A stretch of DNA of 64,000 bases from an uncultured Bacilli bacterium (GCA_934725985.1 CAKVCX010000002.1:124001-188000); one strand, 5' to 3'; numbered from the stretch's first letter, positions 27,159 to 37,349 are shown. Translations and numbers: made by a program. Notes: generated from the letters alone by a model not told the origin.

Positions 27159-29546
27159 ATGATAAAAAAAGAGGATTTCTTTAGACCAAGTGAGGAATAT
27201 TCCATGATTCCTTTTTGGTTTTGGAACGCTGATTTAAATAATGAAGAACTAATTAGCCAACTTTACCAAATGAAGGAAAAGGGGGTTAGTAAAGTAATCA
27301 TCCACGCTAGAAAAGGGCTAACTATCCCTTATTTAGGAAATGAATGGTTTTCTAAAATGAAATTATCTTGCCAAGTAGCTAAAAAGCTTGGGATGACTAT
27401 TTTTGTTTATGATGAAAATAATTGGCCTAGCGGCTATGCGGATGGAAAAGTCATAGAAAAAGATCCTTCCTTTGCCGCGAAATGTCTAAGCGTAGAGAAA
27501 ATTTATCCTGTTTTAGGGAAGCCAATTGAAGTAAATGAAAAACCTAATTCTGAAATTGTCTCCGTTGTTGCTGTTTATCAAGACAAGGAATTCATTGATA
27601 TAACCGATTATGGTAAAAATGGAAAAGAACCCTGGACTTCAAAAACCTTATGTTGGGAAGTATTTGTCTTTAGGATGGAAAAGTGTGCCCATTGCCCTGC
27701 ATATTCGAATTTGCCTTATGTAGATTTACTAAATAAAGATGCAACCGACGCCTTCATTGCCTCAACCCATGAACAATATAAAATCAATCTAAAAGAATAC
27801 TATGGGTCTGTTATAAAGGGATTTTTTACCGATGAACCAGGCTTCTACCAAAATTATCTAGAACAGGCTAGAAATCTAAATACAATAATTTGGACGAAGA
27901 AGTTTCCTGCTAAATTCAAAGAAATTTTTGGTTATGACCTTCGTCCTTATTTGCCTACTTTATTTCAAGATATGCCCATTTCTAGCAAAATAAGGAAAGA
28001 TTATTACAAAGCGCTTACCTTGATTTATAAAGAATCTTTCTTTGATGAGATTAGGGATTATTTACATAAGGATGGTCTTATTTTAATAGGCCATTTGCAT
28101 AGAGAAGAAAAGCTAGAATGGTTAGTCCAAACAGAAGGCGATTTTTTCTCCGTCATAGATGGGCTAGATTATTCTGGTTTAGATTGTATTAATCGCGATT
28201 TTCCTAGGATTAGCGAAAAGCTTGCTTCTAGTGCCGCCGATTTATTAAATAAGCCTCGTACCTTATCGGAAACTTTTGGGTGTTTTTCTTGGAGCTTAAC
28301 TCCTAACGAAATCAAGCAAAGGATCGATTTACAATACGTTCAAGGCGTTAATTTGCTAATCCCTCATGCTTTCTTTTACTCTATCGAGGGGGTAAGAAAG
28401 AATGAATGTCCGCCTTCTTTATTCATTCAAAATCCCTATTGGCCATACTTTAAGCAAATATCTGACTATGTAAGTAGGCTCTCTTATGTGTTAAGCAATG
28501 GCAAGCATGATTGCAAGGTAGGCGTATATTACCCTTCTAGAAAAGCCGCGAAATTATTTACTCCTTTAAACCATTACGAAATTAGAAAGATAGACGAATG
28601 CTTAGATAGGTTAGTTTTTTCTTTGTTAAGCAAAGGTATAGATTTTACTTTGCTTAATGAAGATTTTATAGAAAAAGCAAAAATCAAGAAGAATGGTGTT
28701 TATATTGATCATCTGTATAAGGCAATTATTTGCCCTTGTTCTCCTGATGAAGATATAAAGGAAAAAATGGAAGAAGCCTCTAAGCATTGCAAAGTTATTA
28801 TTTTAGGCGAAAGCGAAGGAAAAGAAGGCAAAAAGAGTTTATTTAGGTATTATCAGGAAGATGAAGTTGCTTGCTATTTATGCAAAAAAATGAATTTTGG
28901 CATCGAGGCAAATGGAATCTTTTCTTACTCTAGAAAATTTGCTTCATCTAGATTTGTCTTCTTGTTAAATCATTTAAATAGAGACAACGTGGCTCTTCTT
29001 AATTTAAATAGGGGAGTAGAAGTTGAACAATTCGATTTAGAAACTGGCAAGACGCGAGTTTTGTTTGTCTCTAAGAATAAAAAAAGGAACGTTAAACTAA
29101 CCTTATCTTCTAAACAATCGATCTTACTTTGCTTTAAAAAAGGAAAAGATAAGGCAATAAAAAAAGAAAAATTTGAAAAATTGCCTTTGACTTTTGTTTC
29201 TTCTTATTTCAACAAGAAAGAAGAAAAAGATATAAGTGCCCATAAAAACAATATTATAAACTTTGATGGAAAAGCTTCCTTGTCTTATAAATTTTATTTG
29301 GAAAAGCTTCCTTCTAAAATTAAAGTTGCTTTTTCTAACGCGACTGATTTTGCTTCTGTTTATTGTAACGACAAATATGTGCAAACCCGTTTATGGCAGC
29401 CCTTTGAATTTGATATTACCTCTTATTGTAGACAAGGCGAGAACTTTATCCAAATCGACATTGAAAACGTTAAAGGTAACGCTTATGAAGGCCTTGACTT
29501 AGATTGTGGCCTAGATTCTGCCCCATATTTATTAATAAAAAAATAG
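27159..29546 (+). CDS. glycoside hydrolase, GH106-like, cytoplasmic
   Basis: 795 residues without a signal peptide. The start of the chain, SMIPFWFWNADLNNEELISQ, then KVIIHARKGL, FVYDENNWPSG, FTDEPGFYQN and TLSETFGCFSWSLTP, is the pattern of the GH106 alpha-rhamnosidase-like superfamily. A GH2-type jellyroll closes the protein (about 700-795, FDITSYCRQGENFIQIDI). It probably removes a terminal sugar from imported oligosaccharides. A TATAAT at 27078-27083 lies in the shared intergenic region with the AraC gene. First of three GH genes with short spacing. Confidence 0.75.
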   Translation: MIKKEDFFRPSEEYSMIPFWFWNADLNNEELISQLYQMKEKGVSKVIIHARKGLTIPYLGNEWFSKMKLSCQVAKKLGMTIFVYDENNWPSGYADGKVIEKDPSFAAKCLSVEKIYPVLGKPIEVNEKPNSEIVSVVAVYQDKEFIDITDYGKNGKEPWTSKTLCWEVFVFRMEKCAHCPAYSNLPYVDLLNKDATDAFIASTHEQYKINLKEYYGSVIKGFFTDEPGFYQNYLEQARNLNTIIWTKKFPAKFKEIFGYDLRPYLPTLFQDMPISSKIRKDYYKALTLIYKESFFDEIRDYLHKDGLILIGHLHREEKLEWLVQTEGDFFSVIDGLDYSGLDCINRDFPRISEKLASSAADLLNKPRTLSETFGCFSWSLTPNEIKQRIDLQYVQGVNLLIPHAFFYSIEGVRKNECPPSLFIQNPYWPYFKQISDYVSRLSYVLSNGKHDCKVGVYYPSRKAAKLFTPLNHYEIRKIDECLDRLVFSLLSKGIDFTLLNEDFIEKAKIKKNGVYIDHLYKAIICPCSPDEDIKEKMEEASKHCKVIILGESEGKEGKKSLFRYYQEDEVACYLCKKMNFGIEANGIFSYSRKFASSRFVFLLNHLNRDNVALLNLNRGVEVEQFDLETGKTRVLFVSKNKKRNVKLTLSSKQSILLCFKKGKDKAIKKEKFEKLPLTFVSSYFNKKEEKDISAHKNNIINFDGKASLSYKFYLEKLPSKIKVAFSNATDFASVYCNDKYVQTRLWQPFEFDITSYCRQGENFIQIDIENVKGNAYEGLDLDCGLDSAPYLLIKK

Positions 29547-29555
29547 GTTTTTAAG

Positions 29556-31778
29556 ATGAAAAAATATCCTTATTTAAATTCTTTCTTGCCTAGCGAAGAA
29601 AGGGCAAAAGATCTTTTAAAGAGAATGAGTTTAAAAGAAAAGATTGAGCAAATGAATTGCTCCGGTTGTCTTTTTGACTTGGATGAAATTTTATCTTCTT
29701 TTGAAAAGAACGTCGACAAGGTGCATGGGGAATGGTATTGGTTTAAATATTTTTCCTTGGAAAAGTTAAAAAGAATGGAAGAAGAATGCGTCAAACGTTC
29801 TCGACTTCATATTCCGGCTTTTGTAGCTTGTGAAAATGTTCATGGAGGAGCTTTGCCTTATACAACGATTTTTCCTACTGCGGGTTGTTTGGGTGCTAGC
29901 TTTGATTTAGATCTTGCCTATAAAGTATCCAAAATGCAGGCCAAGGAAATTAGGGCTTTGGGATTTAATAAAGTATATGCGCCAAATCTAGATTTATTTA
30001 GGGATCCTAGGTGGGGGAGATGCGAAGAAAATATATCAGAGGACCCACTTCTATTGGGAAAAATGGCTTCTAGTATCGTAAAAGGCATACAGGAAGAAAA
30101 AGTAATGGCCACGGTTAAACACTATATTGGCTATTCTTCTCCTGAATCTGGACTTAATTTATCGCCAATGCATATGGGGGAAAGGGAAATCAGGGAATTC
30201 TTTTTGCCTTCTTTTGCCTCCTCTATTGAAGCAGGGGCAATGGGGGTAATGACTTGTTATAATGTCATGGACGGGGTACCTGTTACCATTTCTCCTTTAT
30301 GGATGAACAAAGTTTTAAGAGAAGAACTTAAATTCGATGGGGTCGTTATTTTAGATTATGGTATGTCTGGAATAATGAAAAACGTCATGGGAATATCTTC
30401 TTCTTATCTTGAACTTGGCAAAAAAATGCTTGTTGCTAGCGTCGATATGGAAGCTTGCGAGCCCCTTTGCTATAACTATGATTTCATCTCTTTCTTAAAA
30501 GAAGATGATTATTATCTTTCTCTTATCGATAAATCCGTTTATCGCATATTGAAAGCCAAATTCGAGCTTGGCTTATTTGAAAACCCTTCTTTTGAATTAG
30601 AAGAAATAAAAAATAAAGTAGGGACGGAAGAAGCTTTGCACCTTACTTATATAGAGGAAAAAGAAGGGGCTACCTTATTGAAAAACGATGGGACGTTACC
30701 TTTAAAAAAAGGTAGTAAGATTTTACTTATCGGTCCTAATTCTAATTTAGCCCAGCTTGGCGGGATTACTTATTATGCTGCCTTAGAGGATTATAAGTAT
30801 AAAGATGCCAGCTCAGAAAAAGCCATCACGCCTTTGCAAGCCCTTGTTTCAAGGTTTGGAGAAGAGAATGTAAAGTTTATTAAAGGATGCAATTTCTTTC
30901 AAAATAATGAAGAGGAAGAAAAAGAAATCATAAAGGAAGCTAATTGGGCCGATGTTATTGTTTTTGCAGGTGGGAATAATTCAATCGGCTATTCCGGGGG
31001 AGAAAACGGGGGCAAGAATAACCCCATGATGAAACTAGACGCGGTGACTTCTTCCGAAGGTTATGATAATGACGATATTGGATTGACGCCATCTCAAAGA
31101 AGACTCTTCGATTTAATAAAGGGCTTAAATAAAAAAGTCATCTTCCTTATTTATGGAGGGAAACCGGTTAGCTTAGAAAAAGAATTGCCATTTATATCTT
31201 CTTTATTAATGTGTTATGGAGTGGGGGCAAGAGGGAATTTAGCTATCGCAGATATTTTGCTTGGCAAAATCAACCCATCTGGGCGTCTACCTTTTTCCAT
31301 TGCTAGAAACGTTGGCCAGCTCCCGTGTTTTTATAATCATTACTTGCCAAAAGGAAATTACAATAATCCTGGTAGCTTATCTAAGCCTGGCCAAGATTAT
31401 GTATTCAATTCTTCTTCGCCTTTATTTAGTTTTGGCTTTGGATTAAGTTATTCAAATTTTGTTTACGATAATTTTATTGTTAATTATGATAAGGAAAATA
31501 TTAAAGTAAGCGTTTCTATTACTAATGAAGGGCCTTTTGATGGCGATCATGTTGTCTTGGTATACGGCCGTTGTTTAGAAAAAGAATATGTTTGTATTTT
31601 AAGTAAACGCCTAATTGGCTTTAAAAGAATCCATTTAAAAAATAAAGAAAAGAAAACACTCGAATTCAATTTTACCAAAGAAGATTTTTCCTACATTGGA
31701 ATAGATATGAAAAAAACAAGCCCAAAAGGAAAAATAGAAATTGAAATCGGGTCTAACAAAAAGGAATTATTTTTATGA
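29556..31778 (+). CDS. glycoside hydrolase family 3 protein
   Basis: 740 residues, cytoplasmic. GH3 N-terminal barrel with LGFNKVYAPNLDLFRDPRWG, the KHY motif (188-190) and nucleophile Asp267 in VVILDYG; the second alpha/beta domain follows (GATLLKNDGTLPLKKG) and an FnIII-like C-terminal domain (about 640-735). GH3 enzymes cleave beta-linked glucose, xylose or GlcNAc. The usual SDW around the nucleophile is LDY here, so the substrate may differ from common beta-glucosidases. 9 bases from the previous gene and overlapping the next by 4. Confidence 0.9.
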   Translation: MKKYPYLNSFLPSEERAKDLLKRMSLKEKIEQMNCSGCLFDLDEILSSFEKNVDKVHGEWYWFKYFSLEKLKRMEEECVKRSRLHIPAFVACENVHGGALPYTTIFPTAGCLGASFDLDLAYKVSKMQAKEIRALGFNKVYAPNLDLFRDPRWGRCEENISEDPLLLGKMASSIVKGIQEEKVMATVKHYIGYSSPESGLNLSPMHMGEREIREFFLPSFASSIEAGAMGVMTCYNVMDGVPVTISPLWMNKVLREELKFDGVVILDYGMSGIMKNVMGISSSYLELGKKMLVASVDMEACEPLCYNYDFISFLKEDDYYLSLIDKSVYRILKAKFELGLFENPSFELEEIKNKVGTEEALHLTYIEEKEGATLLKNDGTLPLKKGSKILLIGPNSNLAQLGGITYYAALEDYKYKDASSEKAITPLQALVSRFGEENVKFIKGCNFFQNNEEEEKEIIKEANWADVIVFAGGNNSIGYSGGENGGKNNPMMKLDAVTSSEGYDNDDIGLTPSQRRLFDLIKGLNKKVIFLIYGGKPVSLEKELPFISSLLMCYGVGARGNLAIADILLGKINPSGRLPFSIARNVGQLPCFYNHYLPKGNYNNPGSLSKPGQDYVFNSSSPLFSFGFGLSYSNFVYDNFIVNYDKENIKVSVSITNEGPFDGDHVVLVYGRCLEKEYVCILSKRLIGFKRIHLKNKEKKTLEFNFTKEDFSYIGIDMKKTSPKGKIEIEIGSNKKELFL

Positions 31779-33028
31779 AAATAGAAGAAATCGAGGATAT
31801 TATTGAAACTAGAAAGTATATACGTTCCCGTTGGAGCGCTGCATTAAATTATCCAGTCAAAGGCGATAAATATGCCTTGCCATACCCTTTTGTCCCACCT
31901 TGTATCAACGGGGATTTCCATGTCTTGTTCTATTGGGATACTTTTTATACCAATAGAGGCATGATAGCCGACGGGTATTTTGAATATGCTAAATATAATG
32001 TCGATAATCTTATTTTTGCCTTGAATAAACTTGGCTTTGTCCCTAACGCCTATAGCGAGAACCTTATCAAATGGGTCTCGCAACCCCCATATCTTCACTT
32101 CATGGTCAAAGATATTTATGAATATAGTCATGATGAAGAATGGTTAAGGCAAGCCTATTTTGCCTTAAAGAAAGAATATGATTTTTGGATGAAGGAAAGA
32201 ATTGCTAAAAATGGCTTGAATAGGCATTTTCATAATAAATTAACTGTTAAGGATTTATGTGAATATTATGATTATGTAGCTATAGAAAGACTTGGCTTAA
32301 CTACAGATTTAGAAACAAAAGAAAAGGCCGAATTAGGCGAGAATTATTGTGCCGATGCGGAAGCAGGGTTAGATTTTACACCTAGGTTTTTAGATAGGGG
32401 AATCCATATTAATCCAGTCGACTTAAATGCTAATTTATATGGCATGGAACTAGATTTATCTTCTTATGCGAAAAAGTTTGAACCCGAATTGGAATCAATT
32501 TATCTAAATAAGGCTAAAGAAAGAAAAGAAAAGATGGATAAACTCATGTTAAAAGAAGACGGTCTTTACTATGATTATGATTTCGATAATGAAAAAATAT
32601 TTAGGGAAGATTATTGCTTTACCGGACAATTCATGCCGTTTATAACCGGGTTAACAAAAAATAAGGAAGGAGTTAAAAAACTTCTTTCGCGTTTATCTTT
32701 TAAATATGGAATAACTTCTACTCAAAAAGATGAAAAAGAAACGATTGAATACCAGGCTGCTTATCCATTCTCTTGGCCTTATGATAACTATTTATCGTAT
32801 TGGGGGTTAAAGGAATTGGGTTTGGAAAAAGAGGCTAAAGAAGTCGGAATGAGATGGCTTATCAATTTATCATCGACTTATAAAAAGACAGGCAAATTAT
32901 GGGAAACCTATGATCCTTTTAATGGAGGAAGAGCCAAAAAGAAAGAATATCCTGCTAACGAAATGATGGGCTGGACGGCAGGAGGTTTTTCTGCAATCTG
33001 CAATGATTTAGGTATCGATTGCAAATAA
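31775..33028 (+). CDS. trehalase-like glycosidase (GH37-related)
   Basis: 417 residues of an (alpha/alpha)6-barrel type. FYWDTFYTNRGMI, NAYSENLIKWVSQPPYL, AEAGLDFTPRF, DLNANLYGME and NEMMGWTAGGF correspond to GH37 trehalase blocks, but the usual ESGWDFSSR is AEAGLDFTPR and the chain is shorter than typical trehalases. It may therefore cleave another alpha- or beta-linked disaccharide. No signal peptide. Overlaps the GH3 gene (ATGA) and ends the cytoplasmic hydrolase operon. Confidence 0.75.
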   Translation: MKIEEIEDIIETRKYIRSRWSAALNYPVKGDKYALPYPFVPPCINGDFHVLFYWDTFYTNRGMIADGYFEYAKYNVDNLIFALNKLGFVPNAYSENLIKWVSQPPYLHFMVKDIYEYSHDEEWLRQAYFALKKEYDFWMKERIAKNGLNRHFHNKLTVKDLCEYYDYVAIERLGLTTDLETKEKAELGENYCADAEAGLDFTPRFLDRGIHINPVDLNANLYGMELDLSSYAKKFEPELESIYLNKAKERKEKMDKLMLKEDGLYYDYDFDNEKIFREDYCFTGQFMPFITGLTKNKEGVKKLLSRLSFKYGITSTQKDEKETIEYQAAYPFSWPYDNYLSYWGLKELGLEKEAKEVGMRWLINLSSTYKKTGKLWETYDPFNGGRAKKKEYPANEMMGWTAGGFSAICNDLGIDCK

Positions 33029-33078
33029 GTTAAGCAAATATAACTTTATTTTAATTCCTAAGGTTGTATCCTATTAAT

Positions 33079-33879
33079 ATGGATGCAACTTTTGTTTCTA
33101 TACTTTGTTTAGGCTTAATATTTCTTTCTACTAGTCTAGGTTCTACCTTGGTTTTCTTTTTTAAAAGGAATTTTTCGGATAAAGTAGGAAACGTAATTAT
33201 TGGTCTAGCATCTGGAATAATGGTTTCGGCTTCTTTTTTTGGTTTGCTTTTACCTTCTATGGAACTAGCCAAGCAATCTCAATATTTGCCTAATTATTTT
33301 TCTTTTTTACCTCCTTTATTAGGCTTTTTATTGGGCGGATTCCTCCTTTATATAATGGATAAATTGATTCCTCATCTTCATTTAAATAGCGGTGAGGAGG
33401 AAGGTCCAAAAACCAAATTATCCAAAAACGTAAAATTCTTTTTTGCCGTGACAATCCATAATATTCCAGAAGGGATTTCAGTCGGCTTGGCTTGCGGTTT
33501 GGCCCTAGCTAATCAAGGCGAGACTTCTTATGTGGGAGCAGCTTTATCTTTGGCCATAGGGATAGCTATCCAAAATTTTCCTGAAGGTGCGGCTGTTTCT
33601 ATTCCTTTATTAGAAGAAGGCATATCTAAGCCCAAATCTTTTTTAATGGGGGTTGCTAGCGGGGTAGTTGAACCAATATTTGGCTTAATCACTTTATTAA
33701 TTGCCCCTTATGTAAAAGAGGCTTTGCCTTATCTTCTATCAATTGCTAGCGGAGCGATGATTTATGTAACCATTGATGAACTTTTGCCTGAAGCTAGAAA
33801 AGGAGACTATGTTCATTATGGGTTGTGGTCTTTTATGATTGGCTTTGCAATAATGATGGTTTTAGAGATGACTTTATAA
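33079..33879 (+). CDS. ZIP family metal transporter
   Basis: 266 residues with about eight membrane helices. The two diagnostic helices are IHNIPEGISVGLACG and IAIQNFPEGAAVSIPL, whose His, Asn, Pro-Glu residues bind Zn2+/Fe2+/Mn2+ in ZIP and ZupT proteins. A HLH run at about residues 100-106 is a possible extra metal site. ATG 33079 is preferred by homology; an in-frame TTG at 33064 exists. It looks monocistronic and separates the glycan locus from rex. Confidence 0.88.
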   Translation: MDATFVSILCLGLIFLSTSLGSTLVFFFKRNFSDKVGNVIIGLASGIMVSASFFGLLLPSMELAKQSQYLPNYFSFLPPLLGFLLGGFLLYIMDKLIPHLHLNSGEEEGPKTKLSKNVKFFFAVTIHNIPEGISVGLACGLALANQGETSYVGAALSLAIGIAIQNFPEGAAVSIPLLEEGISKPKSFLMGVASGVVEPIFGLITLLIAPYVKEALPYLLSIASGAMIYVTIDELLPEARKGDYVHYGLWSFMIGFAIMMVLEMTL

Positions 33880-34020
33880 GTTTTTCTTTTTAAAAGTAGA
33901 TTAAAAATATAGTTAAAAAATAATAAAAAAGCTTGATAGCATCTATGTAAGCGGTTTCAGTAACGATATATCGGTAAAAATATACTTAAACTATTGATTA
34001 GTAATTTTTTAATGTTTATT

Positions 34021-34061
34021 CTTACTCCGGCAAGAGTTAAACCTTGCCTAGAGGGAGTAAG
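34021..34061 (+). promoter_or_regulatory. leader hairpin enclosing the rex ribosome site
   Basis: CTTACTCC (34021-34028) pairs exactly with GGAGTAAG (34054-34061). Inside it GGCAAG (34029-34034) pairs with CTTGCC (34043-34048), leaving the loop AGTTAAAC and a five-base bulge TAGAG. The Shine-Dalgarno GGGAG of rex is in the outer 3' arm, so the fold would block initiation. It may be a riboswitch, an RNA-binding-protein site or simply a translational brake. Upstream are the palindrome CGATATATCG (33964-33973) and a possible -10 TATACT (33981-33986). Confidence 0.55.
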
Positions 34062-34062
34062 G

Positions 34063-34707
34063 ATGAAGGCATTTTCAATGAATCAATTGGGAAGATACCC
34101 AATATACCTTAAATACTTTAAAGAGTTAAACGATGAAGGAGTGGATACCATTTCTTCGCCTCGCATTGCCGCAAAACTTGGCTATAGCGAGGAACAAGTT
34201 AGGAAAGATCTTCAAAATGTTTCGATTGAACCAGGACGTCCAAAAAAAGGCAGATTGGTAAAGCAACTTATTGAAGATATTGAAACCTTTCTTGGGTATA
34301 GGGATTCGACTTCCGCCGTTGTAATCGGGGTAGGCCATCTTGGTTCGGCCTTAATAAATTTCCCTTCCTTCAATCAAATGGGGTTAGAGATACTTGCTGG
34401 CTTTGATAATAACAAAGACTTGGTTGGAAGTAGCATTGGTGGCAAGAAAATATTTTCCATCTATGAAATCTCTAACATTCTCCCTAGACTTAATGCCCAT
34501 ATCGTTATTATTACGGTTCCTGCTAGTTCTGCCCAAGAAGTTACGGATATAGCTATTAAAAGTGGAGCCAAGGCCATATGGAATTTTGCCCCAACTCACC
34601 TTGATGTCCCAAACAATGTTGTAATTGAAAACGTTAATCTTGCATCATCGTTAGCCGTTTTGTCACATCGGCTGAATATCGCTTTAGCCAACGAGGAGGA
34701 AAAATAA
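34063..34707 (+). CDS. rex: redox-sensing transcriptional repressor Rex
   Basis: 214 residues, standard length. A winged helix occupies 1-75 (SSPRIAAKLGYSEEQVRKDL), then a Rossmann domain with GVGHLG (89-94), FDNNKDLVG and the C-terminal NFAPTHLDVP domain-swap helix. Rex leaves DNA when NADH/NAD+ rises, releasing fermentation genes. ATG 34063 is chosen because of the ribosome site GAGGGAG six bases upstream and the match to Rex N-termini. Its stop overlaps adhE (TAATG), so it likely controls its own operon, although I did not find a clear Rex box. Confidence 0.95.
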   Translation: MKAFSMNQLGRYPIYLKYFKELNDEGVDTISSPRIAAKLGYSEEQVRKDLQNVSIEPGRPKKGRLVKQLIEDIETFLGYRDSTSAVVIGVGHLGSALINFPSFNQMGLEILAGFDNNKDLVGSSIGGKKIFSIYEISNILPRLNAHIVIITVPASSAQEVTDIAIKSGAKAIWNFAPTHLDVPNNVVIENVNLASSLAVLSHRLNIALANEEEK

Positions 34708-37349
34708 TGGCTACAAAAGAAAAAGAAGTCAAACTTAGTGCAGAAGAAGCTAAAGAAGCTGCCATTAAAGAAGTTGACGAATTAGTCAAAAAAGGACTTA
34801 AAGCTCTTGACGAATTTGCTTCATTCGATCAAGAAAAGATCGATTACATTGTCGCTAAAATGTCAGTTGCTGGACTTGATCACCATGGTAGTTTGGCAAA
34901 ACTTGCCATCGAAGAAACAAAAAGAGGCGTTTTCGAAGATAAGGCTACCAAAAACCTTTTTGCTTGCGAATACATTGTTAATAATATGCGCCATCTTAAA
35001 ACAGTTGGCATAATTAAAGATGATCCAGTTACTGGCATTACCGAAATTGCCGAACCTGTTGGCGTTGTTTGCGGAGTTACTCCTGTTACTAACCCAACTT
35101 CAACCGTCATCTTTAAATCCTTAATTTCTATCAAAACTAGAAACCCAATCATCTTTGGTTTTCATCCAAAGGCCCAACAATGCTCCAAAGCTGCCGCTAT
35201 AGTAATGAGGGATGCTGCCGTTGCCGCCGGGGCACCTGAAAACTGCATTCAATGGATTGAACATCCTTCAATGGATGCTACCAGTGCCTTAATGAATCAT
35301 CCGGGGGTTGCTACAATTTTAGCAACTGGAGGCAATGCCATGGTCAAAGCTGCTTATAGCTGCGGCAAACCAGCCTTAGGCGTTGGGGCAGGAAATGTTC
35401 CTTGCTATATTGATAGAAGCGCCGACATTCCTCAAACCGTTAACGATGTCGTTCTTTCTAAATCTTTTGATAACGGTATGATTTGTGCTTCCGAATCGGC
35501 TGTCTTTATCGATGAACCCATTTATAAGGAAACAGTTGATCTATTTAAGAAATATCGTGTTTATTTTGCTAATAAAGAAGAAAAGCGTTTATTAGAAAAA
35601 TATATGTTTGGCGTTACAAAAGGCAGCGCGGATGTAGCTAATGCTAGATTAAATGCCGATGTTGCTGGTATGTCTGCTGCTAATATTGCTAAAAACGCGG
35701 GCTTTAAGATTCCAGATGGTTGCCAAATTATTGCCGTAGAATGCCAAGAAGTAGGAGTTAGCGAACCAATGTCAAGAGAAAAGCTATCTCCGGTCTTGTC
35801 AGTTTATAAAGTCAAAGACTATAACGAAGGCTTTGATAAATGCGAACAAATGCTTGAATTTGGCGGATTAGGACACTCGGCCGCTATCCATTGCAAAGAA
35901 CAATCCATGTCCGATGCTTTCGGAGATAAAGTCAAAGCCATCCGTATCATTTGGAATTCCCCATCGACATTTGGTGGAATTGGAAATGTCTATAACTCCT
36001 TCTTGCCTTCATTGACTTTAGGCTGTGGCTCTTACGGCCATAACTCGGTTGCTGGCAACGTCAGTGCCGTTAACTTGCTTAACATTAAGCGCGTAGGGAA
36101 AAGGAGAAACACCATGCAATGGTTTAAAGTTCCACAAAAAATTTATTTCGAACGTAATTCCATCCAATACCTACGTTCTGCTAAGGATGTAGGAAAAGTC
36201 TTTGTCGTCACTGACCACTCCATGGTCCAGCTAGGCTTCTTAAATAAAATTATCGACGAATTGAATCAAAGAAGAAACCCCGTCACCTATCAATTATTTG
36301 CCGAGGTTGAACCGGATCCAGATATTTCTACCGTTAACCGTGGCGTTGAATTAATGAAGCAATTCGAGCCAGATACCATCATTGCCTTAGGTGGAGGTTC
36401 TTGCATGGACGCTGCTAAGGGTATGTGGATATTCTATGAACACCCAGAAGTAAACTTCGATGATTTGAAACAAAAATTCATGGATATTAGAAAACGTGCC
36501 TTTAAGTATCCTGAACTTGGAAGAAAGAGTAAGCTTATTTGCATTCCGACTACTTCCGGTACTGGTTCTGAAGTTACCCCATTTGCCGTTATTTCGGATA
36601 AGAAGAACTTAAAGAAATACCCCTTGACCGATTATTCTTTGACTCCAAGCATTGCCATTGTCGATCCAGAATTTACGACCAACATCCCAGCTAAGAGTAC
36701 CGCTTATACCGGTATGGACGTCCTAACTCACGCCATTGAATCCTATACTTCTGTTATGGCTAGCGATTACACCGATGGTTTGGCATTAGAAGCCATAAAG
36801 CTTGTCTTTACCTATCTCCCACGTGCCGTTAAAGATGGCAAGCATGATTTAAAAGCTAGGGAAAAGATGCATAATGCCGCGACAATTGCTGGTATGGCTT
36901 TTGCCAATGCCTTCCTTGGCATTACTCACTCCATTGCCCATAAAATGGGTGCTGAATTCCATACAATCCATGGACAGACTTGTGCAATCCTTTTGCCTCA
37001 TGTCATAAAATACAATGGAACCCAACCAACAAAACTTGCGGTTTGGCCAAAGTATGAAGAATACCAATGCGATGAAAAATACCTTGAAATCTGCCGTACT
37101 TTAGGTTTAAAAGCCTCTAGCAAGGAAGAAGCAGGGGAAGTTTTATCAAAAGCCGTCATGGATTTAGGAAAAGAAATCGGCATCGACATGAACTTTAATT
37201 CCCTAATCAGCGATGAAGAAGTGTATAATTCTAAATTGGAGGAAATAGGATATCTTGCATATGAAGATCAATGCACCCCGGCTAATCCAAGGGAACCTCT
37301 TGTCGCCGATATGATCCAAATCATGAAGGATGCCTATAAAGGAAATTAA
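34707..37349 (+). CDS. adhE: bifunctional acetaldehyde-CoA/alcohol dehydrogenase AdhE
   Basis: 880 residues, the full two-domain enzyme. The N-terminal aldehyde dehydrogenase half has GVVCGVTPVTNPTS and the catalytic Cys260 in DNGMICASES. The C-terminal iron-dependent alcohol dehydrogenase half has GGGSCMDAAKGM, TTSGTGSEVTPFAV and the iron-binding histidines in ITHSIAHKMGAEFHTIHG. It reduces acetyl-CoA to ethanol with two NADH and forms spirosomes in other bacteria. Encoded between rex and the [2Fe-2S] protein with one-base overlaps. Confidence 0.97.
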   Translation: MATKEKEVKLSAEEAKEAAIKEVDELVKKGLKALDEFASFDQEKIDYIVAKMSVAGLDHHGSLAKLAIEETKRGVFEDKATKNLFACEYIVNNMRHLKTVGIIKDDPVTGITEIAEPVGVVCGVTPVTNPTSTVIFKSLISIKTRNPIIFGFHPKAQQCSKAAAIVMRDAAVAAGAPENCIQWIEHPSMDATSALMNHPGVATILATGGNAMVKAAYSCGKPALGVGAGNVPCYIDRSADIPQTVNDVVLSKSFDNGMICASESAVFIDEPIYKETVDLFKKYRVYFANKEEKRLLEKYMFGVTKGSADVANARLNADVAGMSAANIAKNAGFKIPDGCQIIAVECQEVGVSEPMSREKLSPVLSVYKVKDYNEGFDKCEQMLEFGGLGHSAAIHCKEQSMSDAFGDKVKAIRIIWNSPSTFGGIGNVYNSFLPSLTLGCGSYGHNSVAGNVSAVNLLNIKRVGKRRNTMQWFKVPQKIYFERNSIQYLRSAKDVGKVFVVTDHSMVQLGFLNKIIDELNQRRNPVTYQLFAEVEPDPDISTVNRGVELMKQFEPDTIIALGGGSCMDAAKGMWIFYEHPEVNFDDLKQKFMDIRKRAFKYPELGRKSKLICIPTTSGTGSEVTPFAVISDKKNLKKYPLTDYSLTPSIAIVDPEFTTNIPAKSTAYTGMDVLTHAIESYTSVMASDYTDGLALEAIKLVFTYLPRAVKDGKHDLKAREKMHNAATIAGMAFANAFLGITHSIAHKMGAEFHTIHGQTCAILLPHVIKYNGTQPTKLAVWPKYEEYQCDEKYLEICRTLGLKASSKEEAGEVLSKAVMDLGKEIGIDMNFNSLISDEEVYNSKLEEIGYLAYEDQCTPANPREPLVADMIQIMKDAYKGN

